DNA from: Bradyrhizobium sp. ORS 278
Lineage (GTDB): Bacteria > Pseudomonadota > Alphaproteobacteria > Rhizobiales > Xanthobacteraceae
Assembly: GCF_000026145.1 (NCBI RefSeq)
Contig: NC_009445.1
Location: 1,736,001-1,800,000 of the forward strand
Length of the DNA: 64,000 nucleotides
Reading direction: 5' to 3'
The notes beneath the pieces were generated by a model. That model did no database searches and was not told the DNA's origin. It saw only the letters and a program-made list of their open reading frames with translations. The first letter of the stretch is position 1. Each line of letters begins with the position of its first letter. Made by a program: the position numbers and the translations under genes. Positions 1-8,573 of this stretch are shown here, piece by piece.

Positions 1-1
1 C

Positions 2-1045
2 GAATACGGCTCGCGCAAGATACCCGAGCGCAAGCCGCGCGCCGAGGGCGAGAAGCCCCGGGTCAACATCATCGGCCCGATCTATGGCACCTTCAACATG
101 CCCTCGGATCTCGCCGAGATCCGCCGCCTGGTCGAGGGCATCGGCGCCGAGATCAACATGGTGTTTCCGCTCGGCAGCCACGTCGCCGATGTGGCGAAGC
201 TGGTCAATGCCGACGTCAACATCTGCATGTACCGCGAGTTCGGCCGTCTGTTGTGCGAGACCTTGGAACGGCCTTATCTGCAGGCGCCGATCGGGCTGCA
301 CTCGACGACGAAATTCCTGCGCTCGCTCGGCGAGCTGACCGGCCTAGATCCCGAGCCGTTCATCGCACGTGAGAAGCACACCACGATCAAGCCAGTGTGG
401 GATCTCTGGCGCTCGGTGACGCAGGACTTCTTCGGCACTGCGAGCTTCGGCATCGTCGCCTCCGAGACTTACGCGCGAGGTCTGCGCAATTTTCTGGAGA
501 CCGAGCTCGGTCTGCCCTGCCATTTCGCGATATCGCGCTGCGCCGGCGCCAAGACCGACAATGAGGCCATCCGCAAGCTCATCCACGAGCGGCCGCCGCT
601 GGTGCTGTTCGGCAGCTACAATGAGCGCATGTACGCGGCGGAAGCGGGAAACCGCGCGATCTACATCCCGGCCTCGTTCCCGGGCACGGTGATCCGCCGC
701 CACACCGGCACGCCCTTCATGGGCTATGCCGGCGCGACCTATGTCGTGCAGGAGGTCTGCAACGCGCTGTTCGATGCGTTGTTCAACATCCTGCCGCTCG
801 CCACGCAGCTGGACCAGATCGCGGCAACGCCGGCGCGGCTCGAGCGCGAGCTGCCATGGGACGACGGCGCGAAGCTCGCGCTGGATCAGATCATCGAGAC
901 CCAGCCCGTGCTGGTGCGGATTTCCGCAGCCAAGCGGCTGCGCGACGCCGCCGAGCGCGGCGCGCGCCAGGCCGGGCTCGACATTGTGACGGAGGACGTT
1001 CTCGCGCAGGCGCGGTCACGGCTCGCAACGGGCCAGGCGGCGTAG
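2..1045 (+). CDS. bchZ: Chlorophyllide reductase subunit BchZ (5'-truncated by the window edge)
   Basis: This is the C-terminal 347 codons of BchZ, read in frame from base 2 and ending at TAG. With BchX and BchY it forms the nitrogenase-like chlorophyllide a reductase, which reduces ring B and converts the chlorin to a bacteriochlorin. The stretches [20 protein letters not shown] and [20 protein letters not shown] resemble the family. The position directly before pufQ and the puf genes is the classic bchCXYZ-puf arrangement. The gene probably begins upstream of the window; the start cannot be seen. Confidence 0.95.
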   Translation, partial: EYGSRKIPERKPRAEGEKPRVNIIGPIYGTFNMPSDLAEIRRLVEGIGAEINMVFPLGSHVADVAKLVNADVNICMYREFGRLLCETLERPYLQAPIGLHSTTKFLRSLGELTGLDPEPFIAREKHTTIKPVWDLWRSVTQDFFGTASFGIVASETYARGLRNFLETELGLPCHFAISRCAGAKTDNEAIRKLIHERPPLVLFGSYNERMYAAEAGNRAIYIPASFPGTVIRRHTGTPFMGYAGATYVVQEVCNALFDALFNILPLATQLDQIAATPARLERELPWDDGAKLALDQIIETQPVLVRISAAKRLRDAAERGARQAGLDIVTEDVLAQARSRLATGQAA

Positions 1046-1076
1046 GCAAAGGGACGAGGCGGAGAGGGAGACGACG

Positions 1077-1304
1077 ATGTCGTTATACGAACGCATGGAT
1101 CGTGACGTCGCGCCGAAATCGCGCGAGCGGCTCGACTATCTCCTGGTCTACGCGGTGTGCTTCGCCGTGCTGATGGTCGAGGGCGTGCTGCGCCGGATCG
1201 GCTCCGTCATCACCGGCCACCGGCCGGCGCCGCTCGGCGCGATCGTCGGCGAGGCGCGGATCAAGGCCGCGAACTGCGCGACGTCGTCGTTCATGGGGCT
1301 GTGA
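1077..1304 (+). CDS. pufQ: PufQ, puf operon/bacteriochlorophyll-associated membrane protein
   Basis: This is a 75-residue protein with one membrane segment at about residues 20-40 ([17 protein letters not shown]) followed by a basic stretch. The shape, length and position between bchZ and pufB match PufQ, which is needed for normal bacteriochlorophyll and photosystem formation; its exact biochemical role is unsettled. A GGGAG ribosome site ends 6 bases before ATG 1077. It lies 31 bases after bchZ, so it is likely co-transcribed with it. Confidence 0.85.
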   Translation: MSLYERMDRDVAPKSRERLDYLLVYAVCFAVLMVEGVLRRIGSVITGHRPAPLGAIVGEARIKAANCATSSFMGL

Positions 1305-1366
1305 GGTCCCGACAGGTTTCGAGCGTCGGGGTCATGAGTTCGGCCCCGCAAGTCTTGCACGGAATT

Positions 1367-1409
1367 CGCGCGGCTCGCCGCGCGGATGCCATCCCGGCAA
1401 CGGGATGGC
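1367..1409 (+). other. Two RNA hairpins in the pufQ-pufB gap
   Basis: The gap holds an 8-bp stem (CGCGCGGC at 1367-1374, GCCGCGCG at 1377-1384). After it comes a perfect 9-bp stem with a GCAA tetraloop (GCCATCCCG at 1388-1396, CGGGATGGC at 1401-1409). Such structures in puf leaders are known in other purple bacteria to mark RNA processing sites and protect the downstream pufBA message. That role here is inferred from position. Confidence 0.5.
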
Positions 1410-1474
1410 GCTTCGACGCCGCTCATCTCGGTGGGCGGCATCCGGCCGAAAGGCCAACACCAGGAGGTACTACT

Positions 1475-1702
1475 ATGGTGGAACCAAATAAGGGAGGCTC
1501 TCTGTCGGGGCTGACCGAATCGGAGGCTAGGGAATTCCATAGCATCTTCATGACGAGCTTTGTGGTCTTCACGGCGGTTGCGATCGTCGCCCACATTCTC
1601 GCCTGGATGTGGCGTCCCTGGCTGCCGGGGCCGACGGGCTACAAGGCGGCGCTGGATGGGGCAACCCACTACGCCACGCTCGCGCTCTCCTACCTGACCT
1701 GA
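1475..1702 (+). CDS. pufB: Light-harvesting 1 (LH1) beta polypeptide
   Basis: This is the 75-residue LH1 beta chain, which with PufA binds bacteriochlorophyll in the ring around the reaction centre. One membrane helix carries the AxxxH ligand motif (AIVAH, His40), followed by the aromatic W-x-W-R-P-W motif. The start at ATG 1475 is fixed by AGGAGG eight bases upstream; longer in-frame starts would run back through the two hairpins. The C-terminal tail after the PWLP motif (about 25 residues) is longer than in Rhodobacter LH1 beta. Confidence 0.95.
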   Translation: MVEPNKGGSLSGLTESEAREFHSIFMTSFVVFTAVAIVAHILAWMWRPWLPGPTGYKAALDGATHYATLALSYLT

Positions 1703-1718
1703 TCGAAAGGAGAAAACT

Positions 1719-1907
1719 ATGTGGCGCTTGTGGTTGCTGTTCGATCCCCGCAGGGTTCTCGTGGCTCTCGGCGTGTTCCTGTTCGGGCTGGCATTGGTGA
1801 TTCACTTCATCCTGCTCAGCACGAACCGCTTCAACTGGCTGGAAGGACCTCGCGCGGCGAAGACGTCGTCGATCTCCGCTCCAGTCACGCCGGTGAAACT
1901 CACCTAG
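1719..1907 (+). CDS. pufA: Light-harvesting 1 (LH1) alpha polypeptide
   Basis: This 62-residue LH1 alpha chain starts [12 protein letters not shown], the usual alpha N-terminus. It has one membrane helix with His29 as the bacteriochlorophyll ligand, then the FNWLEG motif. It follows pufB by 16 bases with AAAGGAG in front of its ATG. The order pufB-pufA is standard. Two strong hairpins follow at 1925-2023. Confidence 0.95.
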   Translation: MWRLWLLFDPRRVLVALGVFLFGLALVIHFILLSTNRFNWLEGPRAAKTSSISAPVTPVKLT

Positions 1908-1924
1908 AGCTTCGGCTCCAACAA

Positions 1925-2023
1925 TGGGAAGCGGGCGTAGGCTCGGCGGCAGACCCTGCTCGCCCGCTTCCCAAATCTCCACGCAATTCAATCTCTAGAG
2001 CTCCAAAATCATCTGGAGCTCTA
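1925..2023 (+). other. pufA-pufL intercistronic hairpins
   Basis: Two perfect stems lie in the 180-base gap between pufA and pufL. The first is 13 bp (TGGGAAGCGGGCG at 1925-1937, complement at 1961-1973, 23-base loop). The second is 10 bp (TAGAGCTCCA at 1996-2005, complement at 2014-2023, 8-base loop). In Rhodobacter, hairpins at this place stabilise the 3' end of pufBA mRNA and set the excess of LH1 over reaction-centre subunits. The same role is inferred here. Neither stem ends in a T-run, so a full terminator is unlikely. Confidence 0.75.
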
Positions 2024-2087
2024 CGAGTTCACGACCTCGCGATACGACACGTCACATATCGAGCGACGGGCAGCGGAGGCAGGACCG

Positions 2088-2930
2088 ATGGCAATGCTCA
2101 GCTTTGAACGAAAATACCGCGTCCGCGGCGGCACGTTGATCGGCGGTGACCTCTTCGATTTCTGGATCGGACCGTTCTACGTCGGCTTCTTCGGCGTGAC
2201 GACGATCTTCTTCACTTTTGTCGGCGTGGCGCTGATCCTCTACGCCACGGCGCTCGGACCGACGTGGAATCTCTGGCAGATCAGCATCAACCCGCCCGAC
2301 GCCAAATACGGGCTCTCCTTCGCGCCACTGACGGAGGGCGGCTTCTGGCAGCTCATCACGGTGTGCGCGCACGGCGCGTTCGTCTCCTGGGCGCTGCGCG
2401 AGGTCGAGATCTGCCGCAAGCTCGCGATCGGCTATCACGTGCCGTTCGCCTTCGGCTTTGCGATCTTCGCCTATTTCACGCTGGAGGTGATCCGTCCGGT
2501 GCTGATGGGCTCGTGGAGCTATGCCTTCCCCTACGGCATCATCACCCATCTCGACTGGGTGTCGAACACCGGCTATCAGTTCGGCAACTTCCACTACAAT
2601 CCCGCGCACATGATCGCGATCACGTTCTTCTTCACGACGTGCCTCGCGCTCGCGCTGCACGGCTCGCTGATCCTGTCGGCCGCCAATCCGGGCAAGGGCC
2701 AGGAGATGAAGTCGCCGGAGCATGAGAACACCATGTTCCGCGACCTCATCGGCTACTCCATCGGCACGCTCGGCATTCATCGCCTGGGCCTGTTCCTGGC
2801 GCTGTCGGCGGTGTTCTTCAGCGCCGTCTGCATCGTCATCTCCGGCCCCGCCTGGCTGATGCCGGAAGGCAACGCCTGGTCGGATTGGTGGGAATGGTGG
2901 CGTAAGATCCCGATCTGGTCGCCGCAATGA
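2088..2930 (+). CDS. pufL: Photosynthetic reaction centre L subunit
   Basis: This is the 280-residue L subunit, with five membrane helices, of the type II reaction centre. Ligands line up one residue later than in Rhodobacter: His154 and His174 for bacteriochlorophylls, His191 and His231 for the non-heme iron. Glu213 and Ser224 occupy the proton path to quinone QB. The N-terminus reads [20 protein letters not shown] as in the family. The second codon choice (MAML) fits ATG 2088. pufM follows after 18 bases. Confidence 0.97.
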   Translation: MAMLSFERKYRVRGGTLIGGDLFDFWIGPFYVGFFGVTTIFFTFVGVALILYATALGPTWNLWQISINPPDAKYGLSFAPLTEGGFWQLITVCAHGAFVSWALREVEICRKLAIGYHVPFAFGFAIFAYFTLEVIRPVLMGSWSYAFPYGIITHLDWVSNTGYQFGNFHYNPAHMIAITFFFTTCLALALHGSLILSAANPGKGQEMKSPEHENTMFRDLIGYSIGTLGIHRLGLFLALSAVFFSAVCIVISGPAWLMPEGNAWSDWWEWWRKIPIWSPQ

Positions 2931-2948
2931 GTTGAGGGAGAGGTCGTC

Positions 2949-3875
2949 ATGGCCCAATACCAGAACATCTTCACGCAGATCCAAGTTCGTAGCAAAATCT
3001 ACCCGGGCATCCCGATCGAGCCCGGGGTGTGGGAGCGGCTCGGCAAGGGCAGCTTCAACTACTGGTTCGGCAAGCTCGGCGACGCCCAGGTCGGCCCGGT
3101 CTATCTCGGCTTCCTTGGACTGGCCTCGCTGATGTCCGGCTTCGTCGCGATCGAGATCATCGGTCTCAACATGCTGGCCTCGGTGAACTGGAGTCCGCTC
3201 GAGTTCATCCGTCAGTTCTTCTGGCTGTCCTTGCAGCCGCCGGCGCCGGAATACGGCCTGCAGATCTTCCCGCCGCTGCAGGAGGGCGGCTGGTGGCTGA
3301 TGGCCGGTTTCTTCCTGACGACATCGATCCTGTTGTGGTGGGCGCGCACCTATCGCCGCGCTCGGGCGCTCGGTCTCGGCACGCATGTGTCGTGGGCGTT
3401 CGCGTCGGCGATCTGGCTGTATCTGGTGCTCGGCTTCATCCGGCCGATCTTCATGGGCAGCTGGAGCGAAGCGGTGCCTTTCGGCATCTTCCCGCACCTC
3501 GACTGGACCAACAACTTCTCCATCACCCACGGCAACCTGTTCTACAATCCGTTCCACATGCTCTCGATCGCCTTCCTGTACGGGTCGGCGCTGCTGTTCG
3601 CGATGCATGGCGCAACGGTGCTGGCGATCAGCCGTTACGGCGGCGAGCGTGAGCTGGAGCAGATCGTCGACCGTGGCACGGCCTTCGAACGCGGTGCGCT
3701 GTTCTGGCGCTGGACGATGGGCTTCAATGCGACGGCCGAATCGATCCATCGCTGGGCCTGGTGGTTCGCCGTGCTTTGCACCTTGACCGGCGGCATCGGT
3801 ATCCTACTGTCGGGCACCGTCGTCGACAATTGGTTCGACTGGGGCGTGAAACACGGGCTGGCGCCGCCGCGCTGA
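2949..3875 (+). CDS. pufM: Photosynthetic reaction centre M subunit
   Basis: This is the 308-residue M subunit. His183 and His203 are the bacteriochlorophyll ligands, and His220, Glu235 and His267 are non-heme iron ligands, all offset by one from Rhodobacter numbering. GAGGTCGTC precedes ATG 2949. No pufC (tetraheme cytochrome) or pufX follows. The next gene, 18 bases on, is a heme oxygenase, so the photo-oxidised special pair is probably reduced by the soluble cytochrome c2 encoded at 10273. Confidence 0.97.
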   Translation: MAQYQNIFTQIQVRSKIYPGIPIEPGVWERLGKGSFNYWFGKLGDAQVGPVYLGFLGLASLMSGFVAIEIIGLNMLASVNWSPLEFIRQFFWLSLQPPAPEYGLQIFPPLQEGGWWLMAGFFLTTSILLWWARTYRRARALGLGTHVSWAFASAIWLYLVLGFIRPIFMGSWSEAVPFGIFPHLDWTNNFSITHGNLFYNPFHMLSIAFLYGSALLFAMHGATVLAISRYGGERELEQIVDRGTAFERGALFWRWTMGFNATAESIHRWAWWFAVLCTLTGGIGILLSGTVVDNWFDWGVKHGLAPPR

Positions 3876-3893
3876 AGCTCTGCGGGTTGAGAG

Positions 3894-4577
3894 ATGTTGG
3901 ACCGAGTTGATTCCAATCACGTCGAAACGGCCGGGCGCACCACGCGTCCGGCCGGTCTTTTGGAAGCCATGCGCGAGCGGACCAAGACGCTGCACGTGAC
4001 GGCGGAGCGGACCGGCGTCGTCGCCGAGCTGTTGCGCGGCCGCGGCACGGTGCGCGCCTATGCGCTGCTGCTGCGCAATCTGCTGCCGGTCTATGAGGCG
4101 CTCGAAGCGGAGCTCGTTCGTCATCAGGCGTCACCGGTGGTCGGACTGACGGTGCGGCCGGAGCTGCATCGGTGTCCAGCGATCAAGGCCGATCTCGCCG
4201 CGCTCGACGCGAGCGATCTGCCGTTGCTGCCCGAGGCCATCGCCTATGTTCGCGCCATCCAGGAGGCGGGATCCGGCTCCGGTCATCCGCTGCTGGCGCA
4301 CGCCTATACACGCTATCTCGGTGATCTCAGCGGCGGCCAGATCATCAAGAAGATCCTCGCCCGCTCGCTCGAACTGCAGCCCGAGGCGCTGTCGTTCTAC
4401 GAGTTTCCGGCGATCACCGACATTCCGCGCTTCAAGACCGAGTACCGCGAGGCGCTGGAGCAGGCCGGCTCGGCGATGACAGAGCATGACTCCGTCGTCG
4501 AGGAAGCGGCCACGGCTTTCCAGCTGAACATCACGCTGTCGCAGGCGCTGCAGTCGGCCGCGGGGCTCGGCCGCTGA
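3894..4577 (+). CDS. hmuO: Heme oxygenase (biliverdin-forming)
   Basis: This 227-residue protein is of the alpha-helical heme oxygenase family, which cleaves heme to biliverdin, CO and iron. The proximal ligand is probably His34 in RTKTLHVTAER, and the distal-helix signature is YTRYLGDLSGGQIIKK. It follows pufM by 18 bases and so is probably in the puf operon. The nearby bacteriophytochrome gene needs biliverdin as chromophore, so chromophore supply is the likely role (the gene is also called bphO in such contexts). The first 20 residues are not part of the conserved fold. Confidence 0.88.
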   Translation: MLDRVDSNHVETAGRTTRPAGLLEAMRERTKTLHVTAERTGVVAELLRGRGTVRAYALLLRNLLPVYEALEAELVRHQASPVVGLTVRPELHRCPAIKADLAALDASDLPLLPEAIAYVRAIQEAGSGSGHPLLAHAYTRYLGDLSGGQIIKKILARSLELQPEALSFYEFPAITDIPRFKTEYREALEQAGSAMTEHDSVVEEAATAFQLNITLSQALQSAAGLGR

Positions 4578-4585
4578 AAGTTGGC

Positions 4586-4612
4586 CGCGTCCTCTGGACG
4601 CGCTGTTTCTTG
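4586..4612 (+). terminator. Probable terminator of the puf-heme oxygenase transcript
   Basis: A perfect 7-bp stem, CGCGTCC (4586-4592) and GGACGCG (4596-4602), has a 3-base loop and is followed by CTGTTTCTT. It begins 8 bases after the heme oxygenase stop. The T-tract is interrupted, so strength is uncertain. Confidence 0.55.
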
Positions 4613-4676
4613 GCTCGCATGATAGCTCGGATCCTAGCTACCGCGCTCGACCAGAGCGGTAGAGCTTGTGAGCCAA
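4610..4676. repeat. Nested inverted repeat downstream of heme oxygenase
   Basis: The outer arms are TTGGCTC (4610-4616) and GAGCCAA (4670-4676). The inner arms are CTACCGC (4638-4644) and GCGGTAG (4656-4662). It could form a branched hairpin and may be a second element of the terminator region. I see no gene between 4578 and 4790. Confidence 0.45.
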
Positions 4677-4784
4677 TTTGAGTTCAGGGCTGAGTTTGCG
4701 ACGAGGGGGCTGTCGCCGCGGGATAGCCGTTGTGGGCGGCTCTGTGCGGCGGATTGTCCCGGAGGATCCCTCGGATGCCGCTCC

Positions 4785-6180
4785 CGGCGACTATGATGCT
4801 GCTTTTTGACAGGCGATGAGGTGCAATCCTTGCAGAAGGTTGTTGGTGAACGCGTACCAGCTCACGACGGCGCGAACCTTGTCGATGCCGCGTACCGTCA
4901 CTTGCCGGAGGTCCCAGTTGCGCCAGCGGGCGTGGATGCATTCGCATAGCGAGCGGAGCTGATACTGAGCCTTGCCGGCTTCGCTCGCCATGCGCGCTCG
5001 CCAGGCCGCCACACCAGGGCCATCGGTATCTCGGGGCAGATAAGGATCAACACCGCTTTTTTGCGAGCGCGGCGGACAGTAGATCTCGATGTTCTGGCCA
5101 TGCGCCCATTCGATGTCGTCGCCACGGCAGTATCCGCCATCGACGAGGTAGCGCCTGGGCAGGCGTTGCAGCTTGTCGCGCAGCCGCTCCAGCATCGGTC
5201 GCATCAGGCCGCCGTCTGATCCGTTGTTGTCGATGTCGATTGCGACCACGATCATCGCAGCTGCAGCGCTGACGACCTGCACGTTGTAGGCGGGACGGAA
5301 GCCGGCATCGGCCATCTTCATCCGCCGCGCCTGCGGATCGGTGGTGGAGGCCCGAGGCTCCTTCGGCTTCTTGCCGTTACCGCCTTTTTCCTCGAGCTTC
5401 TGGCGCTTGCGCTTGATCTCCTCCAGCGCCGCCTGCGCCGCTTCGACCTTCTGTTTATGCTCGCGTGCGGCGCGCTCACGCGCCGCGCGGATGCGCCGGT
5501 TGCTGGCTTCTGGATCTGCATCGACTTCCCGCTTGAGCTCTTCCACCACCTCCGTTGCTTCCGCCAGCTTCTGCTGCAGCCTCGCTTCGCGCCGGAACGA
5601 GCTGGCCCCCGCATTGGCGCGGATCCGCACCCCGTCCTGTGCCAGCGTATCGAGATCGACCAGCCCGGCCTCGCTCAACGCCGCCAGATGTTCGCTCATC
5701 AGGCGGTCGAGCACATCGGCACAGCCGACGCGGAAGTCCGATAGCGTGTGATAGTTCAGCGATACCCCGCCACACAGCCAGCGATAGGCATCATGGCTCT
5801 CGCACAGGCGATCCAGCGCCCGAGCACTGCCGACGCCGTCGCTGGTGGCATAGAGCCAGAGCGCCAGCAAAAGGCGTGGCGACGGTGCCGGATGACCAGG
5901 CCTGTTCTCCCGCGCCTTCACTCGGTCTTCCAACTCGCTCAGGTCGAGCGTCTCGACATAGGTCCAGATCATCCGCGCCGGATGATCCTGCCCGATCAGG
6001 CTGTCGATATCGACCGCGCGCAGCTCGACCTGGTTGCGCTCCGGAACCCGCAGACGAGGCGCACCCTTCGGAAGCTCCCGCGCTTTGGGACCCGACTGCT
6101 CCGGCAATCCATCGAAAAGCTCGTCCTTAGCCATCATGACCTCCAGCAAACCGCTCCGCTCAGAGAATCATAGTCAGCGA
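4785..6180 (-). mobile_element. IS1182-like insertion sequence
   Basis: A single-gene element of about 1.4 kb lies between the heme oxygenase terminator and bphP. Imperfect inverted ends share the core GACTATGAT, at 4789-4797 on the left and as its complement at 6167-6175 on the right. The left copy overlaps the transposase stop codon, which makes a very compact element. The exact termini and a target duplication could not be fixed by eye, so the boundaries are approximate. The single transposase frame is intact. Confidence 0.7.
4791..6134 (-). CDS. IS1182-family-like transposase
   Basis: This is an intact 447-residue transposase. The N-terminal third (SPRLLLALWLYATSDGVGSA, then SLNYHTLSDFRV) is the DUF772-type domain found in IS5/IS1182-group transposases. 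A charged coiled coil spans about 200-260, followed by a DDE-like core with ADAGFRPAYNVQ, VDGGYCRGDDIE and a C-terminal RNWDLRQVTVRG. The start is taken as the second of two adjacent ATGs because GGAGG lies five bases before it; an upstream TTG at 6149 lacks such spacing. It reads opposite to the puf operon. Confidence 0.85.
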   Translation of the reverse strand: MAKDELFDGLPEQSGPKARELPKGAPRLRVPERNQVELRAVDIDSLIGQDHPARMIWTYVETLDLSELEDRVKARENRPGHPAPSPRLLLALWLYATSDGVGSARALDRLCESHDAYRWLCGGVSLNYHTLSDFRVGCADVLDRLMSEHLAALSEAGLVDLDTLAQDGVRIRANAGASSFRREARLQQKLAEATEVVEELKREVDADPEASNRRIRAARERAAREHKQKVEAAQAALEEIKRKRQKLEEKGGNGKKPKEPRASTTDPQARRMKMADAGFRPAYNVQVVSAAAAMIVVAIDIDNNGSDGGLMRPMLERLRDKLQRLPRRYLVDGGYCRGDDIEWAHGQNIEIYCPPRSQKSGVDPYLPRDTDGPGVAAWRARMASEAGKAQYQLRSLCECIHARWRNWDLRQVTVRGIDKVRAVVSWYAFTNNLLQGLHLIACQKAAS

Positions 6181-6209
6181 GAATAGGCATCGAAAGATTC
6201 ACAGCCTCG

Positions 6210-6366
6210 TAGGGTGGGCAAATGCGCAGGGCACATCCGGCGTTTGTGGCACGATGGCGCGCGACGTGCCCACCGTCTTGCATCCCCGTCGCCGCCAGAT
6301 GGTGGGCACGGCGCGCAGCAGCGGGGCCCAAACGAGGCGTGTGCCTCGCGCCTTTGCCCACCCTAC
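6210..6366. repeat. Palindromic intergenic repeat with TAGGGTGGGCAAA ends
   Basis: Perfect 13-bp inverted ends, TAGGGTGGGCAAA (6210-6222) and TTTGCCCACCCTA (6354-6366), enclose about 130 bp that holds further internal GTGCCCACC/GGTGGGCAC complementarity. Repeats with these ends are scattered through Bradyrhizobium and Rhodopseudomonas genomes (recalled, not searched). It sits directly after the IS and ends 32 bases before the bphP stop, so it may also act at the RNA level on bphP. Confidence 0.7.
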
Positions 6367-6398
6367 AGACTGCAGGACGGGCGGGCGAAACGCCCATC

Positions 6399-8573
6399 TC
6401 ACTCCTCGCTCTGCGAGCGATACCACACCAGGTGCTCGAGAATCCCAAGCGTCCGCGCGGTTGAATTGCGGATGCTCTCCAGCATTTCCGGCATGCTGCC
6501 GGCCTCGGCTCCGTGCGTCACTTCCAGCGCGGCGAGCTGGGCGTTCTCGACGGTCGACGCGGCGAGTTCTTTGTAGATCAGGCTGGCGCTCTGATCGAGC
6601 CGCAGGCTTGGGCGGCGGGCGCCGTCGATCTCCTCCTGGAAACGGGCGCGGGCGGCCTCTGCCGTCTTGCGCTCGGTGAGATCTGAGAAGATCAGCACGA
6701 AGCCGAGCACGCGGTCGTGCGGTGCGATCACCGGATCGGCGCGCACCATCAGGGGCCGCTGCGGTGTGGCGCCGCCGGTCAAGGTCAGCTCGCCGCGCCA
6801 GCTGCGCTTGTTGCGCATGAGGTCGTCGAGATTGGCGCGGAACTCCGCGGGCGCCGTGCAATAGGCGCCGAGGTCGCGCAGGTGCGGGATGTGCGGATGC
6901 GACGCCCGCAGCTGCTGCTCGAACGCCTCGTTCAGCAGCAGGATCCGGCCCTCGACGTCGGCGATGATGACCGGTTGTTCCGAGCGCAGCACCTGCGCGC
7001 TGATGGTCGCGAGCTGATCCTGAGCAATCACCATCCGCACTGAGCGCAGCTGCAGCGCGACATCCGCGACGGTCTCGCTGACCAGCCGCGCGGAGGCGAG
7101 CTCCGCCGGCGACCACGGCTCGGACTTGCCCTCGACGAGCTGATGCCATTGCGCGAAGGAGCGCCGCGGCGACAGATCCGACGGATCGTCGCCGATAATG
7201 ACCGCCTTGAGCGGATCGCCGCCCCAGGTCACCGTCCGCACCTGCTCCGGCCGGAACCACAACAGATACTCGCCCTCGCTCGCCGACAGCGGCGCGGCGA
7301 TGAGGCCCGAGGCGATCGAGCGGATGTCGGCGAAGGACGGGTCGTCGAGCGTCAGCGAGGCCGTCACCGTCAGGCCCTGCGGCGGCGCGTCCGGCGCCTT
7401 GCGGCGTCGATCGAGCCAGGTGGCGAGGTCGCGGATGCGTTGCGTCGACGGCACGTCGCCGGCGGTCATCACCTGGCCCTCGAACAGCAGGGCCGCGCCG
7501 CTGGCGCCGAGCGGCTGCAGCAGCGATTGCGAGCCATCAAACAAGGCCGCCTGCCACTCGCCGTCGCGCGACACCGCCTCGACCAGCCGCTGCTCCAGCC
7601 GTCGCACCACCAGCTCCGACTGGCTCTGGGCAAAGCTCTCCAGCGCCGCGATGCGGATCGCGCAGGTCTCGGCCAGCGCCTCGCCGGCGGCGCGGATGTC
7701 GAACGGCACGAAGCGCGGCTCGTAATGGTGGCAGGCGATCAGGCCCCAGAGACGGCCGCTGACCATCAGCGAGCACACCAGCGTCGCGCCGACGCCCATG
7801 TTCTGCAGATATTTCTGATGGATCGGCGACATGCTGCGCAGGCAACTCAGGGACATGTCGAGGTCGCGGCCGTTGAGCGGGGATATCCGCGGCTGCAGTG
7901 GCACCGGCGTGTAGTTGACATCGACGAGCAGGCGGACGCGGTTGCGCTCATAGAGCCGCCGCGCGATCTGCGGAATGTCCGAGGCCGGGTAGCGGTTACC
8001 GAGGAAGGCCTCGAGGTCCGGCCGCCGCCGCTCCGACAGCACCTCGCCGTGCCCTTCTTCGTCGAAGCGATAGACCATGACGCGATCGTAGCCGGTGATC
8101 TCCCGGAAGATCGTCGCCGTCTCGTCGCACAGGCCGATGAGCGACGAGGACGAGGTGATGCGGTGGAAGGCGCCGTCGAGTGCGGGCGCGACGTTGGTGG
8201 TCTTGGTCGCCGGCTCCAACTCGACGATCAGTCCGCCATTCGAGGGGCGATGGACCGTGCAATCCACCCGGCGTGGCGGCGAGCCGACGGTGCAGCGCAG
8301 GGTCATCGGCGCCAGATGCAGCGGACCATTGAGATGCGGCAGGATCTGCAGCGCCAGATCGCCACCGAGATCGCGCAACGGCCGCCCGACCACCGAGTTC
8401 GTGTTGAGAAACTCGGCTGCATTGATGCTGGCCTGGATGACGACATTGTCCGGCTCCTTCACTGCCAGGAGAATGCCATGCGGCTGAATCGAGCCTGCGA
8501 GATGAATTTGTTCGCGCTCGCAATTCGCAAGAGTAGCGTGGCCGAAGGCTGGCGTCGTCAGCGGAACGGGCAA
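6399..8573 (-). CDS. bphP: Bacteriophytochrome BphP without a histidine kinase output domain
   Basis: This 724-residue red/far-red photoreceptor has PAS (about 1-125), GAF (130-305), PHY (310-490) and a C-terminal PAS/S-box (about 515-635). Cys18 in ANCEREQIHLAGSIQPHG is the biliverdin attachment site. PASDIPQ (196-202) with Asp199 is the chromophore-pocket motif. After the last PAS there is only a helical stretch; no H-box or HATPase is visible. That matches the Bradyrhizobium BphP known to control photosystem synthesis by opposing PpsR2. The start is TTG 8573, immediately after the ppsR2 stop and five bases after GGGGAG; no ATG lies upstream of Cys18. Confidence 0.95.
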   Translation of the reverse strand: MPVPLTTPAFGHATLANCEREQIHLAGSIQPHGILLAVKEPDNVVIQASINAAEFLNTNSVVGRPLRDLGGDLALQILPHLNGPLHLAPMTLRCTVGSPPRRVDCTVHRPSNGGLIVELEPATKTTNVAPALDGAFHRITSSSSLIGLCDETATIFREITGYDRVMVYRFDEEGHGEVLSERRRPDLEAFLGNRYPASDIPQIARRLYERNRVRLLVDVNYTPVPLQPRISPLNGRDLDMSLSCLRSMSPIHQKYLQNMGVGATLVCSLMVSGRLWGLIACHHYEPRFVPFDIRAAGEALAETCAIRIAALESFAQSQSELVVRRLEQRLVEAVSRDGEWQAALFDGSQSLLQPLGASGAALLFEGQVMTAGDVPSTQRIRDLATWLDRRRKAPDAPPQGLTVTASLTLDDPSFADIRSIASGLIAAPLSASEGEYLLWFRPEQVRTVTWGGDPLKAVIIGDDPSDLSPRRSFAQWHQLVEGKSEPWSPAELASARLVSETVADVALQLRSVRMVIAQDQLATISAQVLRSEQPVIIADVEGRILLLNEAFEQQLRASHPHIPHLRDLGAYCTAPAEFRANLDDLMRNKRSWRGELTLTGGATPQRPLMVRADPVIAPHDRVLGFVLIFSDLTERKTAEAARARFQEEIDGARRPSLRLDQSASLIYKELAASTVENAQLAALEVTHGAEAGSMPEMLESIRNSTARTLGILEHLVWYRSQSEE

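Noticed and set aside
2052..3749. 565-codon minus-strand frame opposite pufL and pufM
   Set aside because: Antisense shadow of two well-recognised genes.
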